Positions 29,284-38,022 of a stretch of 64,000 bases of DNA are shown here, one piece after another. The stretch is from an uncultured bacterium (GTDB lineage: Bacteria; Actinomycetota; Actinomycetes; S36-B12; CAIYMF01), in NCBI GenBank assembly GCA_903826575.1, contig CAIKEU010000013.1, positions 62,001 to 126,000 of the forward strand. Reading direction: 5' to 3'. Numbering within the stretch: the first letter of the stretch is position 1; the number at the start of each line of letters is the position of its first letter. A model generated the notes under the pieces. The model saw nothing but the letters and a program-made list of their open reading frames with translations, was not told where the DNA came from and did not search any database. A program made the translations under genes and the position numbers.

Positions 29284-29824
29284 TGTGCGCTCCTGTCAGA
29301 CCACGTCTGATCGTTCGTGACAAATGATGATGGTTCAGTGCAGTCATGGTTCCACGAACTACTGACCCGTGTGAACTAGACCCACATGATTGTCTAAAAC
29401 TCTGACGATCACGATGATGTCTGATCCAGCGCCCCACGGCTACTGAGAAGTGATCCCCAGATAAGTTGTTGTTAAGGCTCTTTCAAAAATTCTTAGTATC
29501 TAGGTGTAGTAGTAGTAATAGGGGCTGTGGAAACTGTGGATAAGTACTAACACCGCAGGTAGATCGCGATTCTTGACTCATGTGGGGCTGTGGATAAAGC
29601 TCGGTTGACTCATCGATTCGGTGGAAAAGTCTGTGATTCACGCTGATGTCATCGACTTATCCCCACCGCGACCGCCGTTTGACCCGAAGTGTCCACAGGT
29701 GATCCACCACGTGTAAGCCCGTTTGTCACCGCACGTTAGTGAGGGATATCCACAGACTATCCCCAACCTGTGAACACAGATTGTGACGGGAGGTGATAAA
29801 TTATTACCCTGTGTTACTTTTCAC
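29284..29824. other. Chromosomal replication origin (oriC), dnaA-dnaN spacer
   Basis: This 541-base spacer between dnaA and dnaN holds no gene and is the expected actinobacterial origin. It contains an AT-rich part (about 29461-29520) and several DnaA boxes. Two are exact (TGTGGATAA, i.e. TTATCCACA on the other strand) at 29535-29543 and 29589-29597. Near matches are TGTGGAAAC at 29526-29534, TTATCCCCA at 29657-29665, GTGTCCACA at 29689-29697, ATATCCACA at 29746-29754 and CTATCCCCA at 29757-29765. The boxes right of about 29650 point opposite to those on the left. Confidence 0.93.
29507..29543 (+). promoter_or_regulatory. Origin-unwinding module: DnaA-trios plus two abutting DnaA boxes
   Basis: Read left to right there are five trinucleotides TAG TAG TAG TAA TAG (29507-29521) and a short GC block (GGGC). 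Two DnaA boxes follow with no gap, TGTGGAAAC then TGTGGATAA. The AT-rich candidate unwinding element lies just left of the trios. This is the order of the basal unwinding system described in Bacillus subtilis, where DnaA spreads from the boxes onto the trios of one strand. Confidence 0.75.
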
Positions 29825-31279
29825 TCATTTGGCGGATTGGCGCGCTGTGCTCTTGATACGCGCAGTGAGATCAGTGACCTGATTGTAGAGACTCCGACGT
29901 TCAGCCATGAGCTGGCGGATCTTGCGGTCGGCATGCATAACAGTGGTGTGATCGCGGCCGCCGAAAGCTTGGCCAATCTTGGGTAGTGAAAGATCGGTGA
30001 GTTCGCGGCACAGGTACATAGCGATCTGGCGTGCAGTAACAAGGACCCGGGAGCGGCTTGAGCCGCAGAGATCGTCAACGGTCACGCCGAAGTAGACAGC
30101 AGTTTGCACCATGATGATAGACGATGTGATTTCAGGTCCGGCTTGATCGGTGATCAGATCTTTGAGAACTACCTCGGCTAAGTCCAGGTCGACGGGTGAA
30201 CGATTCAAACTTGCAAACGCGGTAACGCGAATCAGCGCACCTTCAAGCTCGCGGATATTTGACGAGATCTTCGACGCGATGAACTCCAGCACCTCGGGTG
30301 GTGCGCTCAATCGTTCTTGGGCGGACTTTTTACGCAAGATAGCGATGCGCGTTTCAAGGTCGGGTGGCTGAACGTCGGTGATTAAGCCCCACTCGAAACG
30401 AGAGCGCATTCGATCTTCGAAGTCCTGCAATTGCTTGGGCGGCATATCACTCGTGACAACGATCTGCTTGTTTGCGTTATGAAGAGTGTTGAAGGTATGG
30501 AAAAACTCTTCTTGTGTCTGGACTTTCCCGCTCAGGAATTGAATGTCATCAACGAGTAGTACGTCGACGTCACGATAACGACGTTGAAAGGTTGCTGCCT
30601 TGTCATCACGAATGGAGTTGATGAACTCGTTGGTGAACTCTTCGGAGCTGACGTATCGAACTCGAGACCCGGCATAAAGGGTTCTGGTGTAGTGGCCAAT
30701 TGCGTGCAGAAGGTGGGTCTTGCCCAACCCTGATTCTCCGTAAACGAACAATGGGTTGTAGGCGCGTGCTGGCTGTTCGGCGACTGCGACGGCGGCCGCA
30801 TGTGCGAATCGGTTACTGGATCCAATAACGAAGGTGTCGAAGTTGTACTTGGGATTTAGGCGACTCGACTCTTCCCCTCTAGTGCCCGGTGAGCCGGTTC
30901 CGGGACGCGAGGACTCCTGGGTTGGGGTGGTCGGAGCGAATGACGGTTCGACGGTGACCGGATCGGCGTACGTGGAATCAGCAAGATCGTCAGTTGCATC
31001 TTCATCGAGAGTTGGGGCAATTGCGGGATCGACCGTAACGGCAATGCGAACCTCGCGGCCCAGGGTTCGAGTCAACGCATCGACCACCAGTGGGCGGAGT
31101 TTGGACTCAAGGACATCCTTGGTGAATTCATTGGGCGCGGCGACAAGAGCGGTGTCTTCAACCAGTGCGAGTGGTCGGGTCAGTGACACGAATGCGCGCT
31201 GTTGAGGGGTCATGCCCTCATCACCTAACGAGGCAAGTGCGCGTGCCCACACCTCTGTCAGGTCAAGTTCGTCTGCCAT
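29825..31279 (-). CDS. dnaA: Chromosomal replication initiator DnaA
   Basis: This is a 484-residue AAA+ protein. Domain I covers about 1-85, a linker rich in Pro, Thr and Ser about 90-145, and the AAA+ domain III about 150-365, with [19 protein letters not shown] (Walker A) and [10 protein letters not shown] (Walker B). DNA-binding domain IV ends with [19 protein letters not shown] 31277-31279 has AAGGGG in front. The frame is open back to 31411, but the extra residues do not match the family. Boxes for its own product lie on both sides of the gene, which suggests autoregulation. Confidence 0.98.
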   Translation of the reverse strand: MADELDLTEVWARALASLGDEGMTPQQRAFVSLTRPLALVEDTALVAAPNEFTKDVLESKLRPLVVDALTRTLGREVRIAVTVDPAIAPTLDEDATDDLADSTYADPVTVEPSFAPTTPTQESSRPGTGSPGTRGEESSRLNPKYNFDTFVIGSSNRFAHAAAVAVAEQPARAYNPLFVYGESGLGKTHLLHAIGHYTRTLYAGSRVRYVSSEEFTNEFINSIRDDKAATFQRRYRDVDVLLVDDIQFLSGKVQTQEEFFHTFNTLHNANKQIVVTSDMPPKQLQDFEDRMRSRFEWGLITDVQPPDLETRIAILRKKSAQERLSAPPEVLEFIASKISSNIRELEGALIRVTAFASLNRSPVDLDLAEVVLKDLITDQAGPEITSSIIMVQTAVYFGVTVDDLCGSSRSRVLVTARQIAMYLCRELTDLSLPKIGQAFGGRDHTTVMHADRKIRQLMAERRSLYNQVTDLTARIKSTARQSAK

Positions 31280-31836
31280 GTTTCCCCTTGTCTTACCTAA
31301 CATGCATTCAACTTCCACACCGTCATCCACAGGTGTGGAGCGGCGCCGTACTGTCCCACCCGAAGCCGGTGAGCCCGGTAACACCGCGAAGATTGTGGTT
31401 CCACAATTCACTGCGGCGTGGTTGGACAGCCGACCGTAGTCCTGTGGATGGGGCGGTCGTCAAGCCGTTGTCCACAGGCTGTGTGGGGAGTCTGCCACAC
31501 CTCGTTCACCACGTCCGCGTGTCGCTCCATTAATTTTGGGCAGGAAGCAGTGACAATGAGCGATTCGGCTGACGTTATGCGTAGACTTTGCAAACTACAT
31601 AGGGACGGCCTCCGCGGTTTGACCCTATGCAGGAGATGGCCGTACCTTTGACCTGCCGACGATTTGTCGGACTCTGCCGTATGCCTGCGCTTGAACGTTT
31701 GAGCGTTGGCGTGCGGTGGTGACATCTGAGGAGAAAATCTCAGGTACACACAGATTGAGTCCACGCAGGTGGCATGTGGGTCGTTAGACGCACATTGGGT
31801 AGGTCAGATTGTCTGACCGGACTTCGGAGCTGATCG
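31280..31836. promoter_or_regulatory. dnaA-rpmH divergent intergenic region with DnaA-box-like sites
   Basis: These 557 bases separate the divergent dnaA and rpmH genes and must hold both promoters. DnaA-box-like sites are TTGTCCACA at 31468-31476 (the form often seen in high-GC actinobacteria), TCATCCACA at 31323-31331 and, on the minus strand, CCATCCACA at 31443-31451. No convincing gene is present; the short frames here lack good starts. I could not assign the promoters with confidence. Confidence 0.7.
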
Positions 31837-31974
31837 ATGAGTAAGCGCACCTTCCAGCCGAACAACCGTCGGCGGGCAAAGACGCACGGTTTCCGCTTGC
31901 GGATGCGTACGCGAGCCGGCCGTTCCATTCTGTCTGCGCGGCGCCGCAAGGGCCGTTCAGAGCTGTCCGCCTGA
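31837..31974 (+). CDS. rpmH: Ribosomal protein bL34
   Basis: This is a 45-residue, very basic protein. It starts [20 protein letters not shown] and contains [19 protein letters not shown], the complete bL34 pattern. It binds 23S rRNA in the large subunit. ATG 31837 has GGAG eight bases upstream. It is the first gene of the rpmH-rnpA-yidD-yidC-jag run, with rnpA starting 8 bases later. Length is normal for the family. Confidence 0.98.
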   Translation: MSKRTFQPNNRRRAKTHGFRLRMRTRAGRSILSARRRKGRSELSA

Positions 31975-31981
31975 CGTTCCT

Positions 31982-32347
31982 GTGCATCGTCGCGCTTCTC
32001 GGATGCGACGCAGCCGAGACTTCCGCGAGACGGTCACCTTGGGTAATCGTGCGGGCCGTCCGCGGTTGGTAGTGCATGTCCTAGTAAGTGCGGAATACAC
32101 CAGTTCTGTGCCGAATGTCGGTTTTATTGTAAGTTCAGCGGTGGGGGGCTCGGTGGTTCGCCACCGAGTAACTCGTCAGTTGCGTCATATCGTGTGGGAG
32201 CAGTTGAGCGTCCTTCCTCCGGGAACGCGTGTTGTGGTTCGTGCTCTGCCGGCAGCGGCCTCGGCCTCATCGGTGGAACTGGCAGGTGACATAGCGAAAG
32301 CGTTCAAACGCCTAGGTTTATTGCAGGGGGTGCCGGCCAGTGGCTAG
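31982..32347 (+). CDS. rnpA: Ribonuclease P protein component
   Basis: This is a 121-residue basic protein that, with the RnpB RNA, trims tRNA 5' leaders. The family pattern [12 protein letters not shown] near the start and [14 protein letters not shown] (the RNR-like helix at about 58-72) are clear. GTG 31982 is used; an ATG seven codons later is possible but would shorten the usual N-terminus. Its end overlaps yidD by 8 bases. No rnpB RNA was recognised in the window. The protein is complete. Confidence 0.95.
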   Translation: MHRRASRMRRSRDFRETVTLGNRAGRPRLVVHVLVSAEYTSSVPNVGFIVSSAVGGSVVRHRVTRQLRHIVWEQLSVLPPGTRVVVRALPAAASASSVELAGDIAKAFKRLGLLQGVPASG

Positions 32348-32738
32348 GACACCTCTGCGCGTACCTGCATCTGCGTCAGCTGAGTCGATCCACGGTGGTC
32401 CCGGGACTGCCTCGAGATGGGCGGCTTGGCTTCTGACTGTGCCGATCAACGTGTATCGCACCTGGATTTCCCCTATGACGGCTCCGTCGTGTCGGTTTTA
32501 CCCGTCCTGCTCCCAGTACGCAGTTACTGCATTGTCTGTGCATGGTGCGGGCAAGGGATCACTACTTGCCATCGGACGAATCTGTCGCTGTCACCCGTGG
32601 ACGCCCGGTGGAGTTGACGCAGTTCCACAATTGGGACGCTGGCGCTCTGATCGGTACGTAAGCGATGCTGAACGCGCTAAAACTAACCCGAACGTCTCAA
32701 CATTGAGCCCTGTTATCGATGCCCGGAGTGCCGAGTGA
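32340..32738 (+). CDS. yidD: YidD membrane protein insertion efficiency factor
   Basis: This is a 132-residue protein whose core has the full YidD signature: [23 protein letters not shown], then [18 protein letters not shown]. The cysteines are part of the family pattern. YidD assists YidC in placing proteins in the membrane and is peripheral at the inner face. GTG 32340 lies within the rnpA end. The stop overlaps the yidC GTG (GTGA), which shows coupling with its partner. The C-terminal 35 residues are variable. Confidence 0.95.
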   Translation: MARTPLRVPASASAESIHGGPGTASRWAAWLLTVPINVYRTWISPMTAPSCRFYPSCSQYAVTALSVHGAGKGSLLAIGRICRCHPWTPGGVDAVPQLGRWRSDRYVSDAERAKTNPNVSTLSPVIDARSAE

Positions 32739-33649
32739 ATTTCAATCCCCTGTCCTGGCTCGAAGTCGCGGTTTCGTGGATTCTTGTTCAGTTCCACAAC
32801 CTCATTGGCGCTCAGTTGGGCATGGCCTCCGGCTGGTCGTGGATTTTGTCGATCGTCGGACTGGTCATCGTCATTCGCATCGCGCTGATCCCTCTGTTCG
32901 TTCGGCAGATTAAGAGTCAGCGCAATATGCAGATTCTGCAGCCGAAGATGAAGGAGATTCAGACCAAGTACGCGGGTGACCGCGAGCGGCAGAGCCAGGA
33001 AATGATGGCTCTGTACAAGGAGACGGGTACGAATCCGCTTTCTAGCTGCATCCCTTTGCTTGCTCAGGCACCGATCTTCTACGCCCTTTTCCGCGTATTG
33101 CAAGGCATCGCGATGGGTATTCCGTACGGCGTCTTGACTCAGGAGCAGGTGGATCAAGCCCACAACGCAACGATCTTCGGGGTACCGATTTACGGCGTCT
33201 TCATGCACGCCGACGTGACGCCAAATCCGACCGCCACACGGATTCTGACCCTCATCCTGATCATCCTCATGACGCTAACAACCTTCACGACCCAGCGTCA
33301 GTTGATGGTCAAGAACATGTCCAGGGACAATCCGATGGCGCAGCAGCAGAAGATCATGCTGTATGTCTTCCCGCTCTTTTTCGCGGTAACCGGTATCAAC
33401 TTCCCTGTGGGCGTGCTCGTCTATTGGCTAACGACGAACCTGTGGTCGATGGGCCAGCAGTTCTACGTCATTCGAAATAACCCTCAGCCGGGCACTCCGG
33501 CGTATGACGCGTATGAAGCGCGTAAGTCGGAAAAGCAACTCCGCAAGAGCGGTGGCGTGCCGCTAAGCGTTGACGAACCTGAGGCCGCACCGGCTGCTCC
33601 TCGAGAGCAACCCAAGAAGCAGTCTCGCAGTCAGCGTAAGAAAACCTGA
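32735..33649 (+). CDS. yidC: YidC/Oxa1 membrane protein insertase
   Basis: This is a 304-residue insertase of the Gram-positive type, without the large periplasmic domain. About five helices are seen, with the conserved [17 protein letters not shown] containing the functional arginine in the membrane groove. [15 protein letters not shown] and [20 protein letters not shown] are also present. The basic C-terminal tail ([12 protein letters not shown]) is typical of proteins that contact ribosomes. GTG 32735 overlaps the yidD stop. A parS-like site starts a few bases after its stop. Confidence 0.97.
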   Translation: MNFNPLSWLEVAVSWILVQFHNLIGAQLGMASGWSWILSIVGLVIVIRIALIPLFVRQIKSQRNMQILQPKMKEIQTKYAGDRERQSQEMMALYKETGTNPLSSCIPLLAQAPIFYALFRVLQGIAMGIPYGVLTQEQVDQAHNATIFGVPIYGVFMHADVTPNPTATRILTLILIILMTLTTFTTQRQLMVKNMSRDNPMAQQQKIMLYVFPLFFAVTGINFPVGVLVYWLTTNLWSMGQQFYVIRNNPQPGTPAYDAYEARKSEKQLRKSGGVPLSVDEPEAAPAAPREQPKKQSRSQRKKT

Positions 33650-33656
33650 TTTTCAC

Positions 33657-33672
33657 CGTTTCCCGTGAAACA
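33657..33672. promoter_or_regulatory. parS: parS-like centromere site 1
   Basis: CGTTTCCCGTGAAACA differs from the general parS consensus TGTTTCACGTGAAACA at two bases and keeps the inner GTTTC/GAAAC arms. It is in the yidC-jag spacer, 2.4 kb from parB. An identical 14-base core occurs again 114 bases downstream. Confidence 0.85.
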
Positions 33673-33747
33673 TCGGGATGAGGTGGTTCCTGAAGACCGA
33701 CTGTTCCGGCTATAAGTCCGGACGCAATGAATGTGGAGAACGACGCG

Positions 33748-34251
33748 ATGACAGATACTTCCGCAACCGAGGTTTCCCGTGAAACATCGGCCGTAGAGCG
33801 ACTTGAGCGCGAGGGCGATGTAGCAGCTGACTACCTAGAAGGCCTACTCGATATCGCTGATCTTGATGGCGACATCGACATGGACGTCGAGGGAGAGCGC
33901 GCAATGGTCAGCATTGTTGGCGGTGACCTTGATTCATTAGTTGGCCCGCACGGCAAAGTTTTGGATGCGCTGCAGGAGCTCACGCGCCTTGCGGTGACCC
34001 GTGAAATCGGTGAACGTTCCCGTCTGATGCTCGACGTCGCCGGTTTCCGTGCCCAGCGCCGTACGGATCTACACGCGTTGGGTACCGAGGCCGCGCAGCG
34101 CGCTGCGTCGACAGGTGAGCCGGTGCGACTAGAGCCCATGTCCCCCTTTGAGCGCAAGATCGTCCACGATGCAGTTGCTGAAGCCGGGCAATCCAGCGAG
34201 TCTGAGGGCGTTGAGCCGCGCAGATTCGTTGTCGTCATTCCCGCGAAGTAA
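33748..34251 (+). CDS. jag: Jag/KhpB R3H-domain RNA-binding protein
   Basis: This is a 167-residue protein with a KH-like domain (about 30-100; SIVGGDLDSLVGPHGKVLDALQ) and a C-terminal R3H domain (LEPMSPFERKIVHDAVAE). In other bacteria Jag/KhpB binds RNA with KhpA and affects cell elongation. I chose ATG 33748 rather than 33727 because GGAG lies nine bases before it. Its codons 9-13 (VSRET) are the reading of a parS-like site, so the protein start is constrained by that DNA site. It belongs to the yidC operon. Confidence 0.93.
   Translation: MTDTSATEVSRETSAVERLEREGDVAADYLEGLLDIADLDGDIDMDVEGERAMVSIVGGDLDSLVGPHGKVLDALQELTRLAVTREIGERSRLMLDVAGFRAQRRTDLHALGTEAAQRAASTGEPVRLEPMSPFERKIVHDAVAEAGQSSESEGVEPRRFVVVIPAK
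33771..33786. promoter_or_regulatory. parS: parS-like centromere site 2, inside jag
   Basis: GGTTTCCCGTGAAACA shares a 14-base core (GTTTCCCGTGAAAC) with site 1 and lies within the jag coding frame. Two copies of a 14-mer near parAB are not expected by chance, so I think both are real ParB loading sites. Confidence 0.85.
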
Positions 34252-34284
34252 TGTCGAACTCATCGTGTCAGCGGTGATGGGCCG

Positions 34285-34941
34285 GTGAATTCGGACGACG
34301 TAGCGGTTCGTGATGCCTTAGCAGGCCGCTACCCGGAGGCTGCAGCCGGGCTTGATGAGTTCGTGGCACTGCTCAGTAGTGATGGTGTGACCCGAGGATT
34401 GATTGGTCCCCGTGAGGTTGATCGGCTCTGGGGACGTCATGTCGCGAACAGTGCGGTTGTCGAGGCGCTAATACCGATCGGTGCGTCACTAGCCGACGTT
34501 GGTTCGGGCGCTGGCTTACCCGGAATACCGATTGCCCTAGTTCGTCCTGATATCGAAGTCGTGTTGATTGAACCATTACTTCGACGGTCAACCTTCCTGT
34601 CTGAAGTTGTCGCCCTACTCGGTCTTGGAGATCGAGTTACGGTCCTTCGTGGCCGCGCTGAAGAGGTGAAGGTCGTCGTTGATGTGGTTACTGCCAGGGC
34701 TGTAGCTCCGTTAGATAAGTTGGCCCGCTGGACTCTGCCGCTGGTGGACGTAGGCGGCACTGTCCTCGCGCTCAAGGGTGAGAACGCGCATACCGAACTT
34801 GACGAGGCGTTGGCCGAGCTTGAACGTCTAGGTGGCGGTAGCGCAGAGATTGTTATGGTGGGTGCCGATATCGTCACCCCGGCGACCACCGTCGTACGCA
34901 TCGTAAAACGCAAGGCTCCGCGCAGAGGGGGACGACGATGA
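34285..34941 (+). CDS. rsmG: RsmG 16S rRNA (guanine-N7) methyltransferase
   Basis: This is a 218-residue SAM-dependent methyltransferase that modifies G527 (E. coli numbering) of 16S rRNA. Loss of it gives low-level streptomycin resistance in many bacteria. The SAM site is seen in LADVGSGAGLPGIPIA, with EPLLRRSTFLSEVV and TARAVAPLDKLARW further on. GTG 34285 fits the usual N-terminus, although the ribosome-binding site is weak. Its stop overlaps an ATG of a 53-codon frame (ATGA), which in turn overlaps parA. Confidence 0.96.
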   Translation: MNSDDVAVRDALAGRYPEAAAGLDEFVALLSSDGVTRGLIGPREVDRLWGRHVANSAVVEALIPIGASLADVGSGAGLPGIPIALVRPDIEVVLIEPLLRRSTFLSEVVALLGLGDRVTVLRGRAEEVKVVVDVVTARAVAPLDKLARWTLPLVDVGGTVLALKGENAHTELDEALAELERLGGGSAEIVMVGADIVTPATTVVRIVKRKAPRRGGRR

Positions 34942-35099
34942 CATCACCGCTTATTGAGGTGGCTCCCGGTCTGGGTTGGCCCTCACCCGGTACTGAGGCG
35001 GCCTCAGGTCTGGGCTGGCCACAACCACGGGACCAGATTGTTGATTCGGCAGGGGATACTGAGTCGGTTCCGATTGAGCCAATGCAGGAGTTTGTATGA
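34938..35099 (+). CDS. 53-residue protein between rsmG and parA
   Basis: ATG 34938 opens inside the rsmG stop (ATGA) and the frame ends with TGA 35097-35099 inside the parA start, again as ATGA. The product is 53 residues, soluble and acidic, with a duplicated motif (PGLGWPSPGTE and SGLGWPQPRD). This double overlap leaves no spare base between the three genes and strongly suggests coupled translation. I do not recognise a family. M. tuberculosis ParA has a long non-conserved N-terminus, so this frame might stand for such an extension as a separate peptide. That is speculative. Confidence 0.65.
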   Translation: MTSPLIEVAPGLGWPSPGTEAASGLGWPQPRDQIVDSAGDTESVPIEPMQEFV

Positions 35100-36010
35100 G
35101 CTTCGACGACACTCCTTTAGCTCGCGCCGCCGAGGCTGCCGTCCAAGTGAAGCAGCGTCGGGTCGGGGCGTTGCCTCGTCCTACCCGCACTCGGGTGATG
35201 ACAATCGCGAACCAAAAAGGCGGGGTGGGTAAGACAACGACGACGGTGAATATCGCCGCAGCCCTTGCACTACAAGGACTTTCGGTCCTCGTTATTGATC
35301 TCGACCCACAGGGAAATGCGTCTACGGCACTGTCCGTGGAGCATCACTCGAACATTCCGTCGATCTACGATGTCCTGATTGAGGGTCGTCCAATCTCCGA
35401 GGTGGCTGTCCCCGTTCCGGAGTTCGAAGGCTTATGGTGTGCTCCCGCCACGTTGGATCTCGCTGGCGCGGAAATTGAATTGGTCTCCGTCGTCGCGCGC
35501 GAGTATCGCTTACGCAAGGCCCTCACGACCTACCTCGCCGAGCACGAAGCCGCCCACGGACGACTTGATTTCGTCCTGATCGACTGCCCGCCAAGTCTCG
35601 GATTACTGACCTTGAACGCACTCGTGTGTGCTCAGGAGGTCTTCATTCCGATTCAGTGCGAGTACTACGCGCTGGAGGGGCTCGGCCAACTAATGCGCAC
35701 GGTCACTCTCGTGGCTGAGGATCTCAATCCAGCCCTTCGATTGTCGACAATTCTGTTGACGATGTTCGACGCACGCACTCGCCTTGCTGCTCAAGTTGCT
35801 CAAGAAGTGCGTAGCCACTTCGGCGATCGTGTACTGCCAACAGCTATCCCTCGTTCGGTACGCGTGTCTGAGGCTCCGTCGTATGGTCAAACAGTTATCG
35901 CCTATGACCCGGGCTCATCAGGCGCGCTGTCGTACCTTGAGGCGGCGCGCGAACTCGTTCACCAAGCTCCGAGTTCACCGGTGGTTGGCCAGAGTCCGCA
36001 TGCAGAGTAA
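35096..36010 (+). CDS. parA: ParA chromosome-partitioning ATPase
   Basis: This is a 304-residue Walker-type ATPase. About 35 residues precede the core, which begins MTIANQKGGVGKTTTTVN (deviant Walker A with the signature lysine). VLVIDLDPQGNAS, VLIDCPPSLGLLTLNAL and CEYYALEGLGQL follow. ParA forms gradients on the nucleoid that move ParB-parS complexes; in actinobacteria it also contacts polar proteins. The sequence VSEAPSYGQTVIAYDPGS near the end is typical of chromosomal ParA (Soj). Its start overlaps the small 53-codon frame, and parB begins 18 bases after its stop. Confidence 0.97.
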   Translation: MSFDDTPLARAAEAAVQVKQRRVGALPRPTRTRVMTIANQKGGVGKTTTTVNIAAALALQGLSVLVIDLDPQGNASTALSVEHHSNIPSIYDVLIEGRPISEVAVPVPEFEGLWCAPATLDLAGAEIELVSVVAREYRLRKALTTYLAEHEAAHGRLDFVLIDCPPSLGLLTLNALVCAQEVFIPIQCEYYALEGLGQLMRTVTLVAEDLNPALRLSTILLTMFDARTRLAAQVAQEVRSHFGDRVLPTAIPRSVRVSEAPSYGQTVIAYDPGSSGALSYLEAARELVHQAPSSPVVGQSPHAE

Positions 36011-36028
36011 CAAGATGAAGGGATTCGC

Positions 36029-37030
36029 GTGAATCAGCGACGAGGACTTGGCCGTGGATTAGGTGCACTCATTCCTGGGGGATCAACCCGAGAGGATGAG
36101 CGAACCGAGTCAAGCGAAATCGAGGACCCGCGGGTTGAGGTGACAATGCCGACCCTGCCCGCGGGCTCGTCTAACCGCGCAGTGGACGCGTTCATGTCTC
36201 CGGAACTGAGCGTTGTCGATGGTGTTCGATACGCCGAGATCGACATCGACAACATCCGGCCCAATAGTCGTCAGCCACGCACGGTCTTTGACGAAGATGC
36301 GCTGGCCGAACTGGTGTTTTCCATTGGTGAGATCGGGCTCCTACAGCCCATTGTCATACGCCCCAACACGTTTGACGATGGAGCGGAATACGAATTGGTC
36401 GCCGGAGAGCGACGTTGGCGAGCATCGCGCCTGGCTGGGCTGATGGCAATCCCCGCAATCATTCGTGACACGGCCGATGACGTCATGCTCCGCGACGCAC
36501 TGCTTGAGAATCTGCACCGATCACAGCTCAATGCACTAGAGGAGGCAGCTGCGTACCAGCAACTCCTTGACGATTTCGGCTGCAGTCAGGAAGAACTCGC
36601 CACCCGCATTGGGCGTAGTCGTCCACAGGTCACAAACACCATTCGACTTCTCCGCCTTCCACCGGCAGTTCAGCGCCGAGTTGCGGCTGGGGTCTTGTCG
36701 GCGGGTCATGCCAGAGCACTGCTCGGCCTTGATGACAGTGATGCAATGGAACGATTGGCCGCGCGCATCGTCGCTGAAGGGCTCTCTGTTCGTGCGGTAG
36801 AAGAGATTGTCGCCATTGGTGACGGTGATGGTCGTACGCGGACTCGAGTTGCTCGACCTCGTCAGCCCGTCGCTCCTGGGCTCGCAGACCTCGCTGAGCG
36901 ACTCAGTGACAAACTCGAAACTCGGGTGCGTGTTGAGGCAGGCAAGTCCAAGGGAAAAATCAGCATTGAATTCGCGACGATGGAAGACTTGGAACGCATC
37001 GTCTCGGTGCTCGACGGTTCAGGCCGCTGA
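36029..37030 (+). CDS. parB: ParB centromere-binding CTPase
   Basis: This is a 333-residue protein. The start RRGLGRGLGALIPG is the ParA-contacting segment. The N-terminal CTPase domain holds NSRQPRTVF and GERRWRASRLAG, and the helix-turn-helix region carries IGRSRPQVTNTIRLLRLP. The C-terminal dimerisation part is KGKISIEFATMEDLERIVSVL. ParB loads at parS, and two such sites are 2.3 kb upstream. GTG 36029 is preceded by AAGGGA. It is the last gene of the + strand run, followed at once by a terminator. Confidence 0.97.
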   Translation: MNQRRGLGRGLGALIPGGSTREDERTESSEIEDPRVEVTMPTLPAGSSNRAVDAFMSPELSVVDGVRYAEIDIDNIRPNSRQPRTVFDEDALAELVFSIGEIGLLQPIVIRPNTFDDGAEYELVAGERRWRASRLAGLMAIPAIIRDTADDVMLRDALLENLHRSQLNALEEAAAYQQLLDDFGCSQEELATRIGRSRPQVTNTIRLLRLPPAVQRRVAAGVLSAGHARALLGLDDSDAMERLAARIVAEGLSVRAVEEIVAIGDGDGRTRTRVARPRQPVAPGLADLAERLSDKLETRVRVEAGKSKGKISIEFATMEDLERIVSVLDGSGR

Positions 37031-37035
37031 TAAGC

Positions 37036-37066
37036 CTGAAAACCCTATATTTGTAGGGGTTTTCAG
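37036..37066. terminator. Convergent terminator between parB and ddl
   Basis: The arms CTGAAAACCC and GGGGTTTTCAG form a stem with one bulged base, extended by TA/TA pairs and a short AT loop. The T run on one side and A run on the other let it stop both parB and the convergent ddl. The ddl stop codon is inside its right edge. Confidence 0.8.
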
Positions 37067-38010
37067 CCACGCGCGATAGCTACGTGGATGAGATCTTCGA
37101 CGATCTGACCCATGCTCAACCCGGCAACATGCACAGCCTGCGGATAGGTAGACGTCTCGGTCATTCCCGGTGACACATTCGCTTCCAAGAACCACACCTG
37201 CCCTCCGTCGTCCACGATCAGATCACTTCGCGACCAGTCGCGCAGGCCGAGCGCACGGTGGACTCCCACGGCCGCGTCCGCACATGCAGCCAGCAGCTCC
37301 GGTGCGAGTCGTGCCGGGGTGATGAACTCGGTCGAACCGGCCGTGTAGCGCGCGTGATAGTCGTACACCCCGCTGTCCGCCCGGATTTCTACGATGGGTA
37401 GCGCGTGCGGGCCGCTTCCGGTGTCGATGACCGGGACGGCCACCTCTGTTCCCTCAACACAGGCCTGAACTAAGACCGTCGGACCATAAGCAAATGCGCT
37501 TACCATCGCCGCTGGGAGGGCAGATTCGGCGCGCACCACGCCCATGCCCAAAGAACTGCCACCCTGTGATGGTTTGACCACCAGCGGTAGGCCGATGGTT
37601 TCCACTATGGACTGCAGGACTTGCTTTGTGCCACTTTCGCGCAGACGTGATTTCTCAAGCTCCATGAACTGTGGAACGTAGAAGCCTGCGTCAGACACGA
37701 TCACGTTCGCGGTTGGTTTATCGAATGAGTGACGACAGGCCGTGGGCTCCGAGCCGACATAGGGAAAGCCGGTCCCGCTCAGTAGTTCGTGAAGCGTGCC
37801 ATCCTCGCCGACGGCGCCGTGTACGAGCGGAATAACGCATGCAGGTTGTGCGCTCGTTAGTCGCTCGGCCAACGAGTCGTCGATGTCCAGAACCTCAACA
37901 TCGAAATCCCGACGTCGCAGTGCGTCAGCGACGCGTCGTCCTGAGCGAATTGAGACGTCGCGTTCGGCCGAAAGTCCGCCTGCGAGAATGACGACGCGGC
38001 CTAGATTCAC
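37063..38010 (-). CDS. ddl: D-alanine--D-alanine ligase
   Basis: This ATP-grasp enzyme of about 315 residues makes the D-Ala-D-Ala dipeptide for peptidoglycan. It shows the N-terminal GGLSAERDVSIRSG, VHGAVGEDGTLHELL, the ATP-binding KPSQGGSSLGM and the catalytic-loop and metal region FLEANVSPGMTETS. GTG 38008-38010 has AGGAG nine bases upstream; TTG 38019 is the alternative. The loop YDYHARYTAGSTEF carries Tyr at the specificity position, as in Ddl enzymes that make D-Ala-D-Ala rather than D-Ala-D-lactate. It follows the aminotransferase gene by about 12 bases. Confidence 0.93.
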   Translation of the reverse strand: MNLGRVVILAGGLSAERDVSIRSGRRVADALRRRDFDVEVLDIDDSLAERLTSAQPACVIPLVHGAVGEDGTLHELLSGTGFPYVGSEPTACRHSFDKPTANVIVSDAGFYVPQFMELEKSRLRESGTKQVLQSIVETIGLPLVVKPSQGGSSLGMGVVRAESALPAAMVSAFAYGPTVLVQACVEGTEVAVPVIDTGSGPHALPIVEIRADSGVYDYHARYTAGSTEFITPARLAPELLAACADAAVGVHRALGLRDWSRSDLIVDDGGQVWFLEANVSPGMTETSTYPQAVHVAGLSMGQIVEDLIHVAIARG

Positions 38011-38022
38011 AGCGAGCAACTC

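Noticed and set aside
31561-31651. A 31-codon frame on the + strand between dnaA and rpmH
   Set aside because: It has no ribosome-binding site and no protein-like pattern, and it lies in a region that should hold promoters.
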